Origin: Macrobrachium rosenbergii
Taxonomy: Eukaryota; Arthropoda; Malacostraca; Decapoda; Palaemonidae
Assembly (NCBI RefSeq): GCF_040412425.1
Contig: NC_089788.1
Location: 69,597,720-69,661,719, forward strand
Direction: 5' to 3'
DNA: 64,000 nucleotides
Shown: one piece after another, positions 26,630 to 38,005 of the stretch
Numbering within the stretch: the first letter of the stretch is position 1
Layout of the letters: each line of letters starts with the position of its first letter
Translations under genes and position numbers: made by a program
Notes under the pieces: generated by a model
The model's database searches: none
What the model was told of the DNA's origin: nothing
What the model saw: only the letters and a program-made list of their open reading frames with translations

Positions 26630-27825
26630 GTTCTTAATGTTAAAATGGAACTTGAAGGTCTGAATAATGGGAAAGTGCTGTATTGTAATACTAAAATGTA
26701 CAAGGACTTCTGTATTTCAGCTTTTTTGCCCAGTTCTCATCAAGTTAGGTAACCTTCTTCAACTACAGAGTGTACATGTTGTACATGAATTATATTCAAA
26801 CTTCTTTCTATGTTTGTTTGTGAATGGCGTTTAGTGTTGTCTTGTCACCCGACGATACGACAATAGCACTCGGAGATTTTTAAGGCTTTACATAAAATCT
26901 AACTTTGTTTTGTACTTGATATTTATTTTTTAATCATTAATCAGTCAAAGGTTGATGCTATATTGTTCATTTGTTTGTTAAACGATATTTCTTGTAGTTT
27001 AGTTACATGAACAGCCGACCAAACATACGGGGTTTTCAGTTAAAGTCTCCATCGATGGAACTTTACATCTTGTTGTAGCCATAAAATAAAAGATCTAACG
27101 AGAAATGCCATGTATAGTCTTTATTAAATATCTTATAATATCGCGTATTTCAGTATTGGCTTTATAATGTGATATAGATAACGATAAATAATCTAAAATA
27201 ACGCTCAAAGCTGTTAGGATATTATTGGAACCTGAGCTCCTGGCAACCGTCCATGGTGTCTCACCGGCCGTCTTATTTTAGTGTTTAACTGATAGTTCTT
27301 CCTCATTTTATTAATTGTAAGTAACGCCAAGGTACATTAGAAGTTAATTCTTGCGTATGTTTGGTAGATCAAAGCTTTATATGACCAAAAGTGGCAGAAA
27401 TAAGTAAATTGTCGATCCTGAGTTGCGATGTGTCTTTGAAATGCCACATTGAGATTATGCCATTTTTTAAACAGTTTCAGGAAAATTTTAAACAATTATC
27501 ACATTTTGGGATTGAAAATATAATTTACATATGTTGTAATGTGAAGTATGAACGTTTATAACGTTTCTGTCACTAACGTTTTATATAATACCAAACATCA
27601 TTCCCAAGGGCGTCGTGTTCACTACCATCCCACATTGGAATAAATAGGAAACACAAATAAAAGACGGTAAATAATTCGGTATCGGTAAATTTGCTTTTTC
27701 TTTGAGCGTGATTTTCATATTACCCAACTCAAGGAGACTTAACATCACAAATAGCACTCCAATATCAAAGAGGATTTTGAAGTAAAAGGAGGCTGAACTG
27801 AAGACTGCTATACCGGCAGATTTAG

Positions 27826-27870
<45 letters not shown>

Positions 27871-27977
27871 GCAATTTGAACGTTGTTTGCACGGACAGCC
27901 AATGTGTCTTAAGTTGTCTTTAACATATTTTTATTCTTAATGGCACAAAGTTGCCTTTAACATATTTTTATTCGTAA
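26630..27977. other. Intergenic, nothing recognised
   Basis: No gene is seen. There is a run of 37 T at 27830-27866. The patch around 26840-26870 and 27235-27275 has more CpG than its surroundings. Confidence 0.4.
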
Positions 27978-28700
27978 TGGCAACCCTCCACCCGCAGCCT
28001 ATGTTCCACCCACAACCCTCCACCCATAGCCTGCTTTCCACCCACAGCCTGCTTTCCACCGACAACCCTCAACCAACAGCCTGCTTTCCACCTGCAACCC
28101 TCCACCTACAGCCTGCTTTCCACCCACAACTCACCCACAGCCTGCTTTCCACCCACAACCCTTCACCCACCGCCTGCTTTCCACCCGCAACCCTTCACCC
28201 ACAGCCTGCTTTCCACCCCACAGGTTATTTTCCACCCACAGCCTGCTTTCCACCTGCAATCCTCCACCTACAGCCTGCTTTCCACCCACAACCCTGCACC
28301 CACAGCCTGCTTTTCAACAACAACCCTCCATTCACAGCCTGCTTTCCACCCACAACCCTGCACCCACAGCCTGCCTTCCACCCACAGTCTGCTTTCCACC
28401 CGCAACCCTCCACCCTCCACCTGCTCTCCACCCACAAACCTCCACATGCATCCCTACACCCACAACCCTCCACACACTTCGTTACATCCACAATCCTCCA
28501 CATGTATCCTTACACCCACAACCCTCCACATGCATCCTTATACCCACAACTTTCCACCCATAACCTTCCACCCATGACCCTGAACGCAACCTTAAACCCA
28601 CAACCCTCTACCCATAGCCATCCACCCACAACCTTGCAGTCACAACCCTTTACCCACAACTATTCACCCACAACCCTTCAACAGCTCTCCACCCACAACC
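27978..28700. repeat. CCACCCACA-rich minisatellite
   Basis: An irregular tandem array of CCACCCACAACCCTCCACCC-type units, many followed by CAGCCTGCTTTC in the first half and by CATGCATCCTTACAC in the second. The plus-strand frame stays open for 252 codons with a Pro/His/Ser/Thr repeat. Unit length varies and the composition follows the DNA repeat, so I do not regard it as a gene. It ends in a short GA run. Confidence 0.85.
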
Positions 28701-28784
28701 TGTTCGAGAGAGAGAGAGAAATTTGTCATGTTTAACCTGCAGAAATCTCCTTAAAATCATAAGATAAGTTTTATATAAACTTGG

Positions 28785-29852
28785 TTAAGGGGACATTCAT
28801 CCGGCGACCCATGGGGTCCGAAACCCATTTTCGGTTTATGACGGTTTTGGGTAGGAAAACCACTCTACTTTAAGTTTCAAACAATTTTTTTATGAAATAT
28901 GTATAAATCATGTCTAAAAAGGCTTCAATCTACACTTATCTATGCCTCCTCTAGCACGGGGTCATATAAGCAACACTAATCCGGTAGGGAACTTTTTTTC
29001 TGAGTACCTGAAAATTTTTTCTATAGTCTCTCCCAAATTTAGAGATCTGTTTTCCTAAATGAACTCGACGTTTTCTTTGAATGATACGAGTTTTCTAAAA
29101 AACCAAAGATAAGCCATTAAAGTAAGTTCTGTTCATTTCTTCGTCTTTTCGTAGATATTTGTAATGATTTTGCGTCATTATCATATTCATAGTAGCATAA
29201 GGTAATAGAGATGATAATCAAGTAAGCTAAAAGCGTGAAATGTGGTCAGTGATAAAAAAAGACAAATGTATAATCGCCCACATGCATTGTCTGTTCACAG
29301 TGTTTATCTGAAGTTATAATTTTTCAAACTTATGTATACTGAATTCTATTCAAACAATCTTAATAAAAATTACAGTTTATGTTTATAAATATGGTTTCTA
29401 TGTATCCTCCAAATTTCAAGTCTCTAGGTTCACTTCAGAATTTACAGAAGTAAATGTAGTATATGAAAACTTTGAAGCTCGTTTTCTCAAAACTTAAGAT
29501 TTTCGGAAAAAAATTAATTATACTTTTTTTTTTATCGACCGATTTTAGTAGTTCAAAAACCAAATAATAGAGCATTAAAATGTCTAAATATTCATAGCAC
29601 AGAATTTTTAAATTTGATTTTTACCTATTGAAATTATCGATTAAAAAAAAAAAAAATACTACGTAAAAAATATATAATAAAAAAAAACTAAAATTTTTTT
29701 AAAAATTCCAGTAATTAGTTTTTAGTAGAGAAAATTATCTTTCAAATGGTTTTTGAATGAGAAAAATCGATTGAAAAACAAAAAAGTTTATAGAGTTTGA
29801 AAAACCCCATTTTCCCATAAGGTTAATGTAAAGTGGACGGTCCCCTAAAATG
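28785..29852. mobile_element. Possible non-autonomous DNA element with imperfect inverted ends
   Basis: The left edge reads TTAAGGGGACATTCATCC and the right edge reads GTGGACGGTCCCCTAAA, giving a short inverted match at the ends (AGGGGAC...). The interior is AT-rich, with A/T runs and no coding potential. The TTAA at the left and TAAA at the right could be a degraded target site. Termini are the only evidence. Confidence 0.35.
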
Positions 29853-29878
29853 CTACAGTTAGAGCAACAGTAGTATTG

Positions 29879-30020
29879 GGCCTAGACTCTACAGTGCCAG
29901 GCACCTAGCATTTACCTTGTATTCTTTGGAATTTATTCTTAAAAATATATATCAAATAAATTCCAAAGAATAGAAGATAAATGCTAGGTAGGTGCTTGGC
30001 AATGCAGTAGACTCTAGGCC
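29879..30020. repeat. Palindrome with ~60-bp arms
   Basis: The left arm at about 29879-29938 (GGCCTAGACTCTACAGTGCC onward) is matched in inverse by the right arm at about 29955-30020 (ending GTAGACTCTAGGCC), with a ~16-bp AT-rich loop. The sequence after it (TCTAGGCCTGATGCTAC) is shared with every unit of the neighbouring satellite. Confidence 0.88.
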
Positions 30021-30173
30021 TGATGCTACATGACTCTTCAAGTGTAGCATTCAACCAAGTTTATATAAAAATTTATCTCAAGGTTTTAAAGGGAGATTTT
30101 TCTACAGGTTTTCCATGAGAGATTGCTCTCTGTCTCTCTCTCCCTCCCTCATTTAATTTGTTTTGGCAGGTAT

Positions 30174-33100
30174 ATTACGGACGTTCCAACCCTCCCTATT
30201 TATCCGGGCTTGGGACCGGCACTGAGTTGGGCTGGCTTGTCTGCCCACTCTCAGTGGCTAGGTTAAAATGTTGTTTTATGTACAGCAGGAAGATCAGTCT
30301 AGTTCATCCGGTGAAGCTCAGTTGCCGAGCTCCTCCTGACTGACTGAGAGAATAGGCCAAACACAAATGGGTCACAGAATGGCCTGATGACTGTGGGGTT
30401 GAACACAAACACCCAAAGCAACATTAGAGGAACTGCCATGAACACCTTCAAGGGGGGGATTATTTTGAAGGTGGGGGGAATCATGGAGTCCCTGTCATGC
30501 TGCTGAAGATGTGCGGTCAGCCCCATGGTCGCCGAGCCAGTCTGTGACTCACCACATGTTGTTGGCCTTTTGGTTGGGCCTTTTTTGGTGGGCCAGTTTG
30601 GCTGGCCTTTTTTTGGGGGGTGTCACAGGTCACCCACCCCTCCTGCTGTGGAAGGCAATAGGCATCGAGACTTGCCTCTTTTTGCATGTCTCTTCTGAAC
30701 TGGTGTCTCGGACTTGGCCCTCGAGACATCTGTGTCACCAGTTCTGTTGGTATAATTGCCTATGCCATTTTGGTCATGTAGCATCTAGGCCTGATGCTAC
30801 GGATGATTCCAACCCTCCCTATTTATCCGGGCTTGGGACCGGCACTGAGTTGGGCTGGCTTGTCTGCCCACTCTCAGTGGCTAGGTTAAAATGTTGTTTT
30901 ATGTACAGCAGGAAGATCAGTCTAGTTCATCTGGTGAAGCTCAGTTGCCGAGCTCCTCCTGACTGACTGAGAGAATAGGCCAAACACAAATGGGTCACAG
31001 AATGGCCTGATGACTGTGGGGTTGAACACAAACACCCAAAGCAACATTAGAGGAACTGCCATGAACACCTTCAAGGGGGGGGATTATTTTGAAGGTGGGG
31101 GGAATCATGGAGTCCCTGTCATGCTGCTGAAGATGTGCGGTCAGCCCCATGGTCGCCGAGCCAGTCTGTGACTCACTCATGTTGTTGGCCTTTTTGGTTG
31201 GGCCAGTTTGGCTGGCCTTTTTTTGGGGGGTGTCACAGGTCACCCACCCCTCCTGCTGTGGAAGGCAAAGGCATAGAGACTTGCCTCTTTTTGCATGTCT
31301 CTTCTGAACTGGTGTCTCGGACTTGGCCCTCGAGACATCTGTGTCACCAGTTCTGTTGGTATAATTGCCTATGCCATTTTGGTCATGTAGCATCTAGGCC
31401 TGATGCTACGGACGATTCCAACCCTCCCTATTTATCCGGGCTTGGGACCGGCACTGAGTTGGGCTGGCTTGTCTGCCCACTCTCAGTGGCTAGGTTAAAA
31501 TGTTGTTTTATGTACAGCAGGAAGATCAGTCTAGTTCATCCGGTGAAGCTCAGTTGCCGAGCTCCTCCTGACTGACTGAGAGAATAGGCCAAACACAAAT
31601 GGGTCACAGAATGGCCTGATGACTGTGGGGTTGAACACAAACACCCAAAGCAACATTAGAGGAACTGCCATGAACACCTTCAAGGGGGGGATTATTTTGA
31701 AGGTGGGGGGAATCATGGAGTCCCTGTCATGCTGCTGAAGATGTGCGGTCAGCCCCATGGTCGCCGAGCCAGTCTGTGACTCACTCATGTTGTTGGCCTT
31801 TTTGGTTGGGCCTTTTTTGGTGGGCCAGTTTGGCTGGCCTTTTTTGGGGGTGTCACAGGTCACCCACCCCCTCCTGCTGTGGAAGGCACAGGCATCGAGA
31901 CTTGCCTCTTTTGCATGTCTCTTCTGAACTGGTGTCTCGGACTTGGCCTCGAGACATCTGTGTCACCAGTTCTGTGGGTATAATTGCCTATGCCATTTTG
32001 GTCATGTAGCATCTAGGCCTGATGCTACGGACGATTCCAACCCTCCCTATTTATCCGGGCTTGGGACCGGCACTGAGTTGGGCTGGCTTGTCTGCCCACT
32101 CTCAGTGGCTAGGTTAAAATGTTGTTTTATGTACAGCAGGAAGATCAGTCTAGTTCATCTGGTGAAGCTCAGTTGCCGAGCTCCTCCTGACTGACTGAGA
32201 GAATAGGCCAAACACAAATGGGTCACAGAATGGCCTGATGACTGTGGGTTGAACACAAACACCCAAAGCAACATTAGAGGAACTGCCATGAACACCTTCA
32301 AGGGGGATTATTTTGAAGGTGGGGGGAATCATGGAGTCCCTGTCATGCTGCTGAAGATGCGTGGTCAGCCCCATGGTCGCCGAGCCAGTCTGTGACTCAC
32401 TCATGTTGTTGCCTTTTTGGTTAGGCCAGTTTGGCTGGCCTTTTTTTTGGGGTGTCACAGGTCACCCACCTCCTCCTGCTGTGGAAGGCAATAGGCATCG
32501 AGACTTGCCTCTTTTGCATGTCTCTTCTGAACTGGTGTCTCGGACTTGGCCTCGAGACATCTGTGTCACCAGTTCTGTTGGTATAATTGCCTATGCCATT
32601 TTGGTCATGTAGCATCTAGACCTGATGCTACGGACGATTCCAACCCTCCCCTATTTATCCGGGCTTGGGACCGGCACTGAGTTGGGCTGGCTTGCCTGCC
32701 CACTCTCAGTGGCTAGGTTAAAATGTTGTTTTATGTACAGCAGGAAGATCAGTCTAGTCCATGCGGTGAAGCTCAGTTGCCGAGCTCCTCCTGACTGACT
32801 GAGAGAATAGGCCAAACACAAATGGGTCACAGAATGGCCTGATGACTGTGGGGTTGAACACAAACACCCAAAGCAACATTAGAGGAACTGCCATGAACAC
32901 CTTCTGGGGGGATTATTTTGAAGGTGGGGGAATCATGGAGTCCCTGTCATGCTGCTGAAGATGTGCGGTCAGCCCCATGGTCGCCGAGCCAGTCTGTGAC
33001 TCACTCATGTTGTTGGCCTTTTTGGTTGGGCCTTTTTTGGTGGGCCAGTTTGGCTGGCCTTTTTTTGGGGGGTGTCACAGGTCACCCACCCCTCCTGCTG

Positions 33101-33952
33101 TGGAAGGCAATAGGCATCGAGACTTGCCTCTTTTTGCATGTCTCTTCTGAACTGGTGTCTCGGACTTGGCCCTCGAGACATCTGTGTCACCAGTTCTGTG
33201 GGTATAATTGCCTATGCCATTTTGGTCATGTAGCATCTAGGCCTGATGCTACGGACGATTCCAACCCTCCCTATTTATCCGGGCTTGGGACCGGCACTGA
33301 GTTGGGCTGGCTTGCCTGCCCACTCTCAGTGGCTAGGTTAAAATGTTGTTTTATGTACAGCAGGAAGATCAGTCTAGTCCATGCGGTGAAGCTCAGTTGC
33401 CGAGCTCCTCCTGACTGACTGAGAGAATAGGCCAAACACAAATGGGTCACAGAATGGCCTGATGACTGTGGGGTTGAACACAAACACCCAAAGCAACATT
33501 AGAGGAACTGCCATGAACACCTTCAAGGGGGGGATTATTTTGAAGGTGGGGAATCATGGAGTCCCTGTCATGCTGCTGAAGATGTGCGGTCAGCCCCATG
33601 GTCGCCGAGCCAGCCTGTGACTCACTCATGTTGTTGGCCTTTTGGTTGGGCCTTTTTGGTGGGCCAGTTTGGCTGGTTTTTTTGGGGTGTCACAGGTCAC
33701 CCACCCTCCTGCTGTGGAAGGCAACAGGCATCGAGACTTGCCTCTTTTTGCATGTCTCTTCTGAACTGGTGTCTCGGACTTGGCCCTCGAGACATCTGTG
33801 TCACCAGTTCTGTGGGTATAATTGCCTATGCCATTTTGGTCATGTAGCATCTAGGCCTGATGCTACGGACGATTCCAACCCTCCCTATTTATCCGGGCTT
33901 GGGACCGGCACTGAGTTGGGCTGGCTTGTCTGCCCACTCTCAGTGGCTAGGT
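30174..33952 (+). repeat. ~610-bp satellite, six full units plus a partial
   Basis: CCAACCCTCCCTATTTATCC occurs at 30187, 30809, 31418, 32037, 32640, 33261 and 33877, giving units of 622, 609, 619, 603, 621 and 616 bp. Differences between units are mainly length changes in T and G runs and small indels. The seventh unit is cut at about 33952. The TATTTATCCGGGCTTGGGAC core resembles a motif I recall from interspersed repeats in other animals; unverified. Reading frames on both strands shift between units at homopolymers, so I call no protein. Confidence 0.95.
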
Positions 33953-33978
33953 TGCTTGCTTTTCTTTCATGGCCTCCT

Positions 33979-34647
33979 TCATTGCATTACGCTTCTCCTG
34001 TAGGAGTTTCTTGCGAGGACCTTTCCTTGTACCTCCTCACTCATCTTGTCCCCAAACGTGCCTAGGTCAGATTCACCAGTGTTTATCAGCTCTCGTAGAC
34101 CGGTGACTTCTTTTTCTACTATTCTCAAGAAGAGGCTTCCATCCTTCTCCTATTCTATCTCTTTCGTCCTCGTTTCCATCTGAGTCTTGTCATTCAGGTG
34201 AAATTCCTGGTCTCCCAATTTCCTTCCTATGTCTTCCATTTCCTCCTCAATTTTAACCTTTTCGACCTCACTTTCATTCAGGCGTTCCTGTAGTGAGATG
34301 CATTTACTTTGAAGGCTGACCACTTTTTTCTGCAACTCTTCATTGCACTGTCCGTTGTTCCTGGACTCTAAATCTTTCTCCGCAATGAGGCCGTTCAAAT
34401 TATCAATATCTTGTCGTTGTTTAACTACTAATCCCTTGTTATTTTCGTTTGCCTGCTTCAGAAGTCGATTTTCCTTTGCGAAAATTTCAATTGTATCTTC
34501 AGCTTGTGTGATTTTTTTCTGTGCCTCCTGGCTGAGATCAATCAGTTCCTCGGCGTGCGCATATTCCTTAGTAGCCAAAGCCGTTTCCAGAATTTGGATC
34601 CACTGGGCCTTTTCCTGGAGGTGGTCACAGTTGCTCGCTACCCATTA
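33979..34647 (-). pseudogene. Coiled-coil coding segment with one internal stop
   Basis: The minus-strand frame is open from about 34647 to 33979 (about 223 codons) apart from a single TAG at 34150-34152. It is rich in Glu, Lys, Gln and Leu with heptad-like spacing (e.g. QRQDIDNLNGLIAEKDLE and VSLQSKCISLQERLNESEVE). After the stop it continues in the same frame (VEKEVTGLRELINTGES). A possible splice acceptor (AATAATGGGTAG) lies at the upstream edge. It could be an exon of a coiled-coil gene or a retroelement Gag-like segment; I recognise no family. The satellite starts within 30 bp of its 3' end. Confidence 0.5.
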
Positions 34648-34724
34648 TTGGAGGTCTGCCTTATGCTTAGTTTTAGAAAAAGCCTCGAGCTGACTTTGGC
34701 TCCTGAACGCGTCATCATCGGGTT

Positions 34725-34870
34725 CTGAAGACTAATCCGGCTTCTGAAGGCTTCTCCGGATTCTGAAGACTAATCTGGCTTCTGAGGATTAATCTGGCGT
34801 CTGAAGACTTCTCCTGCTTCTGAAGACTTTTCCAGCTTCTGAGAACTACTTCGGTTCCAGTAATCCAGAA
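34725..34870. repeat. ~20-bp minisatellite (TTCTGAAGACT type)
   Basis: About seven diverged copies of GGCTTCTGAAGACTTCTCC in tandem, immediately upstream of the coiled-coil segment on its strand. Confidence 0.8.
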
Positions 34871-34944
34871 CGTCTCCTTCGATGTCATGGATAGGCTCCA
34901 GCATATGCTTCGGTCTAGCGTTCCGGAGTCTTCCGTCTTCACAG

Positions 34945-35056
<112 letters not shown>

Positions 35057-36965
35057 ACGTACTTGCACTGTGACTAAATACCGTGTTAACTCGAAGAAAA
35101 TTCTACCTTGAAATAATAATTTCTTAAAAACTCCAGTGAAAACGAAGACGTAAAATTCATATTTCTTCATTTAGTAAAGAAAAAATCAGAAATTTCACAT
35201 GGAAAGAGAACTGAAAGAGGAGAATTATTTGCGTTTTTCCGTCACATCGGCCTAAACTCTGAGCGCTTCCGTCATAAGGGTTATTCTTGTACACGCTTTT
35301 CCGTACCCTACTAAGGTGATTCTAGCGTAAATTAAGCTTTCGTTATTTGAGTGGAGGTGTTATTCTTACGTATATTCGTTCTGTGCGTCTATATTTTTTG
35401 TTATAATCCATCTGAACAGCTATTCTATAAAGAGGAAGTGATGAGCTTATCATCTGATACCTAAGAGACGTTTAAAACTTTAGAATCTGAGACTCAGACA
35501 TATTGATTGTTATTACGATTATTATTGAAAGAATTGTTAAACATTTCAACTTGTTGAGGCCATTCTCCCAAATGCGCATTTTGTTCTTCGTTATTTTAGT
35601 ATATTAGGCCTGCTCTGATGCTCCTCCTCGCTTGTTTTGGTAAATAATATTGAATACTACGAAGTACAATTCTTTCCTAAAAAGATTTGGATGAAATCAG
35701 ACCCTTGTCTTGCGTGTATATATTGATATATTATTAAAATTACACCTAATCCCTTAGCTCTTGGTGAATACTGTGCCTTAAGGATTTCAAGTGTGTATGT
35801 TTAACAATATATCAAGATATTCTTACAAGAAAAGGGTCTGATTTTGTCTTCATTACGTAAATTCTTGTCCTTATTTTCAAAAGAAGAAGATCAGAACTGG
35901 TTGATTCAGTCAAAGCGGAGAGCAAAAGTTCAGGATGATGAGATGGAATAAAAAAAAATAAACAAATAACAAAAATACTTAGATTTTTCAATAAAGATAG
36001 TAAAAAATGCACTAGATAAACCAGAAAAGTAGAATGAAAATATATATAAACAAAAAAATAAATCGCGAACTGGAAACTGTCGTCCATCTTTGTTTACAAT
36101 TCGTGACCCTCGAGTGTTGAGGCGTCTCCCTTTGAGGTCCAAATTACTCTTTACAGCATTTAGTACCGAAGACCGTTTCCATTTCACTCTGGGTGAGTCA
36201 CGATTACGGTAATTGAGTCATAATTAGTGTAATAATAAGTAATCATTCCGTTTTCTAGACACAGGAATAAAATAAATCCCTTTTTCTGGAAGGTCTTTGC
36301 CAAAGGCACCTTGTGACATTGTCGAATTTTTTATATATATATTTTTTAAAGTTCGGGAAATTAACGGTTATGAGACCCCCCCCACCCCTAGGTCATTTCG
36401 AAATGAAGATTGCCTAATTACCCCTAATTATGTCGTGTGTGATTGCCTAATTACAAGTAATTGAGTCAAGTAATGCATTGAATGAGGGTAGCCCTATCGT
36501 TCATATGGAGCCAGCTACGTAAATTGGCCAAGTCATTTAGGTAATCCTACAGTTTAGGTGGTCCAAATTCACTGCATTACGTCAAAGTCAAGGCCAGGGC
36601 TCACATTTATCAAATATTTATTGAATAATGGAAAACAATGAATAAATGAGCAGTTGGTAAATCTAAGCAAAACCTCTGCACTGAATATTACCTTGGAAAT
36701 TGATTTTCTTTTTAATACTTTTACTGTTGCTGATGAAGGAGGTGGTTTTGTTTGTTGTCAGTCAGTTATTATTTACCTCATATCTGCCAGGCATGGTTGG
36801 GGACCCTTTGGGAACGCAGGGTTTTGGGTGGGCGGAAAACGCAGGGAGAAAGACCGGGCCGCCACGTTGTTATTATGGAATGGTTCCACATATTCTCAAG
36901 TCATCAGGGAGCCATATATTTAAGAAGGCATTGGATAAGGAAGCTATTATTTAAGGTACCATACT

Positions 36966-37766
36966 AACCTAACGGGTAGATTACAGTTTCGTATTCTGGG
37001 CCGCCTAACTCATTCTGCGGTGCCGAGATCCCTCCGCCAAGGTAAGTAGTTCCACCCAAACAGCTGACGACCAACGACCCGAAATGCCCCGCGACCTTCC
37101 TCAGTCTCTCCCGGGTTCAAGAGTTGCTAACATGGCTACTTTCGTGTCTTCCGTGTCGTATCCGACCCACGTGGAATTTGGGGCTAAGAATCCAGTGATC
37201 CTTAGGGATTTAGGCGTTTTGTGTCACGAAGAGCGTTCATTGCTGGTTTACCTAATGAAAAGTGGCCTACTTGGCGATTTCAGCGGGACTTGTGGCAAGT
37301 GTGACGAAGGCAGCGTCGTCCCTTGCCCCTTTAAAGCTTTCCTCGAATTAATTAAACGTGCATATCCCTTAAACACCCGCCAAAATGCGGTCTAATGTCG
37401 CCGATTCCGACTTCGAATGAGGTACGTGCTATTTCGAAAAGTTATAGATTTACTAATTTCACGGCCCTTCTGGGGGGGTGAAGCCCCCCTGGCCTGGTAA
37501 GGGCACGCCGTCCTATGTTGGGTTAGGTCGGTTTCGTTAGTTTCGGTGGCGACCTAGGTCGGTGGGGTCCAGGCAAAGCCCCGGCCAGGTAAGGGCACGC
37601 CGTCCTAGGTTCGGTTAGGTCGGTTTCGTCCGGTTGCGTCGCCATCTTTTTGTATCCGTCCGCCGATTCTCTAGCCAGTACCCACTGCCACCTGGTGGTG
37701 GGTCTCGGATAGGAAATCGGCAGACGAAACCCACAGCATACGAAACTGTAACCGCTCCAACCTAAC
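36966..37766 (+). mobile_element. Merlin-like insertion, 785 bp, with 8-bp target duplication
   Basis: Block A has AACCTAAC at 36966-36973 and again at 37759-37766; block B has it once, at 44038-44045, with no intervening DNA. The inserted 785 bp starts GGGTAGATTACAGTTTCGTA and ends with the complement of GGAGCGGTTACAGTTTCGTA, i.e. ~25-bp inverted termini sharing TTACAGTTTCGTAT. An 8-bp duplication is typical of Merlin elements. The interior holds a 103-codon frame and a ~50-bp direct repeat (GGTAAGGGCACGCCGTCCTA at about 37496 and 37591). Confidence 0.8.
37084..37395 (+). pseudogene. Possible Merlin transposase N-terminal zinc-ribbon segment
   Basis: A 103-codon frame inside the 785-bp insertion. 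It contains E-E-R-S-L-L-V-Y-L-M-K-S-G-L-L followed by T-C-G-K-C-D-E-G-S-V. The pattern of a helix ending in G-L-L and then C-x2-C is like the N-terminal region of ISXO2-like transposases. The second cysteine pair and DDE domain are absent, so the copy would be non-autonomous. The 8-bp target duplication independently points to Merlin. The similarity is by eye and short, so chance remains possible. Confidence 0.4.
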
Positions 37767-38005
37767 GTACCCTAACCTGACCTAACCTGGCAGGCCGTGT
37801 TACTTATACAGCAGACCGCCCAGTGAAGAAACCACTTTTTACCAAAAGTTCCCTTGTAACGCTGCGCATGAGTAATGGCTAAAATATAATCAGTTCTGAG
37901 GTTAATTAGAGTCAAGCGACAAAAAATAACTAATAAATTCTTGATAAGCAACCAAAACACTATAGAAAAAGTCTGTTTCCAAGGTAATACCGATACAGAG
38001 CTGTA

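Larger units (their letters stand above)
35209..38005 (+). mobile_element. Repeat block A (paralogue of block B)
   Basis: 35209-36973 plus 37767-38005 matches 42301-44283 nearly base for base. Both start with AACTGAAAGAGGAGAATTAT and contain the same short frames (e.g. around 36654-36923). Block A is split by the 785-bp insertion at 36974-37758. It ends at CAGAGCT near 38005, before the inverted second arm that follows block B. I see no transposase of its own, so the class is unknown. Confidence 0.85.

Noticed and set aside
30511..33850. Recurring 100-166-codon frames in the 610-bp satellite
   Set aside because: Frames change between units at T and G runs, and the product resembles no family.
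36654..36923. 89-codon frame repeated at 43726-43995
   Set aside because: Present in both repeat blocks, but it lies in the foldback arm, has no domain, and its second copy carries scattered substitutions without visible codon bias.
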